Source: Tildeniella torsiva UHER 1998/13D (GTDB lineage Bacteria > Cyanobacteriota > Cyanobacteriia > Phormidesmidales > Phormidesmidaceae). Taken from it: a stretch of DNA of 64,000 bases. Below, piece after piece: positions 62,839 to 64,000 of the stretch. Under the pieces are notes generated by a model, which saw only the letters and a program-made list of their open reading frames with translations, was not told where the DNA came from and did no database searches. The stretch lies in contig JAHHIH010000003.1 of NCBI GenBank assembly GCA_019358835.1, forward strand, positions 124,001 to 188,000, in the 5' to 3' direction. Both the position numbers and the translations under genes were made by a program. Numbering within the stretch: the stretch's first letter is position 1; each line of letters opens with the position of its first letter.

Positions 62839-64000
62839 TTACCAAGTAAACTTCAGCCCCTGCTGGATCAAAAATTCTTGCAGAGCCGGCATTTGCCCGG
62901 TCACCACCACCTGGGCCGGGGTCAGATCACTGGGTTTGGCATAGCGCACCAGCCAGCCAGCCGTCGCCCCTGCGGCCCCGCCGATGCTCCACTCGCCGTA
63001 GTGCACCCGCGTCACCCCGTTGACGATGTGGCTAGCAGCCACGCTCTTGCCGCCAATCAACACGTTGTCTACCCCCTGGGGCACCAGCGCCTCTAGGGGC
63101 ACTTGCAGCGGCCGCACCACAAATTCCTTAATGCTAGCCCCCGCCGCCTCGTAGGAGGGTCGCCACGATCGGTAGCGGCAGCCGTGGATATCAATGTCGT
63201 AGTGGGCCAGGGCCACGGCAGTTGCTCTAAAATCGCGGCCCCCAGTCATGTCTTCTCGCAGATCGGCTTCCACCGCCATAAAGCTGTCTTGACCATAGGC
63301 CGGGCGGCCCAGAATCCGGCGACCCTCACGAATATAGGGCACCATACTGAGGCCAGATTGAGTGCCCAGGGGTGACTCATCCCCTCGCAAAAACGTCAGC
63401 GACAGCTTGTTGGTACTCTCCTTTTCGATCAGCCACTCGGCAAACTGAAGCGCGTGAACTTCACCGTAGTTGAGCGATTCGGTGGATAGCCCCCCCAGCC
63501 AGTCCTGGCGCTGCCCCGACAGGCGAATATCCTCCTCGGTGAATACCAAAGGCGGATCCATAAAGTGCCAGTCGTTGCCCTTGTTCCAGTTGATCAGGGT
63601 AATTTCGCCGGGCTGGGTTCGATTGACGTTTGAGTTTCCCGCCCGCTGGCTGACAATACGGCGATAGTTGAATACGCTGCCAAAGTCAAAAAAGGGAAAT
63701 CCCTCCAGGTTAAATTCTTTGCGGTGCTCAGCCTTAGAGAGAGCAGGTTCTAGCTTTTGCAGCTCCTTGAGGCTCTCATTTTTGTCGTCGAGCGTAGCCA
63801 GCACAAAGGGATAGGTGTAGGCCTGGGTACAGTCGGGGTTATCCTTCGGCGGCGCATTGACTTCGCCGGTAAAGCCCTGACCGTCAGACCCTAACCGGTG
63901 GGGCAGGTTAGCCCAGCCCACCAGCTCACCTGTGTCGGTGGCGTCAATCACAATCATGGAGCGGTTCGGCGGCGGCTGTAGACGGATGGGAATTTTGTTA
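62839..64000 (-). CDS. FAD-dependent oxidoreductase, N-terminus outside window
   Basis: The frame enters from the right edge and runs 386 codons. It contains MIVIDATDTGELVGWANLPHRLG, the GGLSTESLNYGEVHALQFAEWL segment, GRPAYGQDSFMAVEADLREDMTGG, the VDNVLIGGKSVAASHIVNGVTRVHYGEWSIGGAAGATAGW FAD motif and a C-terminal QEFLIQQGLKFTW. This is the FAD_oxidored family, whose members oxidise or dehydrogenate unknown substrates, often secreted. The dinucleotide-binding N-terminus is missing. Confidence 0.85.
   Translation of the reverse strand, partial: NKIPIRLQPPPNRSMIVIDATDTGELVGWANLPHRLGSDGQGFTGEVNAPPKDNPDCTQAYTYPFVLATLDDKNESLKELQKLEPALSKAEHRKEFNLEGFPFFDFGSVFNYRRIVSQRAGNSNVNRTQPGEITLINWNKGNDWHFMDPPLVFTEEDIRLSGQRQDWLGGLSTESLNYGEVHALQFAEWLIEKESTNKLSLTFLRGDESPLGTQSGLSMVPYIREGRRILGRPAYGQDSFMAVEADLREDMTGGRDFRATAVALAHYDIDIHGCRYRSWRPSYEAAGASIKEFVVRPLQVPLEALVPQGVDNVLIGGKSVAASHIVNGVTRVHYGEWSIGGAAGATAGWLVRYAKPSDLTPAQVVVTGQMPALQEFLIQQGLKFTW

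Overview
The window is chromosomal DNA of a cyanobacterium. The evidence is a complete CO2-uptake NDH-1 gene set (ndhF3, ndhD3, cupA, cupS), ndhH, gun4, the sulfolipid pair sqdB/sqdX and many copies of the HIP1 octamer GCGATCGC. GC-rich coding sequence, abundant intergenic GGTGAGTGG-type tandem repeats and the gene families together suggest a filamentous Leptolyngbya/Nodosilinea-like organism; that placement is inference. No rRNA, tRNA, CRISPR array, prophage or complete IS element was recognised.

Layout. 1-3.8 kb: the end of a Ppx/GppA phosphatase gene, a flavoprotein lacking the usual redox cysteines, and a nuclease lipoprotein. 3.9-10.4 kb: the inducible CO2-uptake locus on the minus strand (ndhF3-ndhD3 ... 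cupA-cupS), split by an opposite-strand Nudix gene and repeat DNA, with LysR-type inverted repeats upstream. 10.4-16.6 kb: a coiled-coil/TPR protein, a membrane protein with a repeat-encoded tail, a pentapeptide-repeat protein overlapping cutA, and a frameshifted htpX. 16.9-24.9 kb: gnd, glutathionyl-hydroquinone reductase, a divergent HxlR regulator/acyl-CoA-dehydrogenase-like pair, a 155-bp MITE with 9-bp target duplications, an isoaspartyl peptidase, gun4 and a response regulator. 25.1-32.4 kb: icd, rpsB-tsf, an acidic conserved protein and recG. 32.7-46.6 kb: exported proteins, an amidoligase operon, a deacetylase, small membrane proteins, an endonuclease III-like gene, a GTPase, cysQ-like, PfkB, MFS and flavoprotein genes. 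46.7-64 kb: an Hsp70-like gene, a small exported repeat peptide, a lysozyme-like gene, ndhH, rsmH, an FAD hydroxylase, sqdB-sqdX, a MarR-controlled ABC exporter, an excalibur-domain gene broken by a 56-bp duplication, an SRAP protein, a phytase-like esterase lipoprotein and the end of an FAD oxidoreductase.

Much of this is core cyanobacterial metabolism: carbon concentration, pentose phosphate/TCA, translation, sulfolipid and chlorophyll regulation. The most unusual signals are non-coding. A GTTTTGAG-type hairpin lies at three same-strand gene junctions. Mutually exclusive pairings are possible around the rpsB Shine-Dalgarno. A fresh-looking MITE is present, and two genes are broken by small in/del or duplication events.
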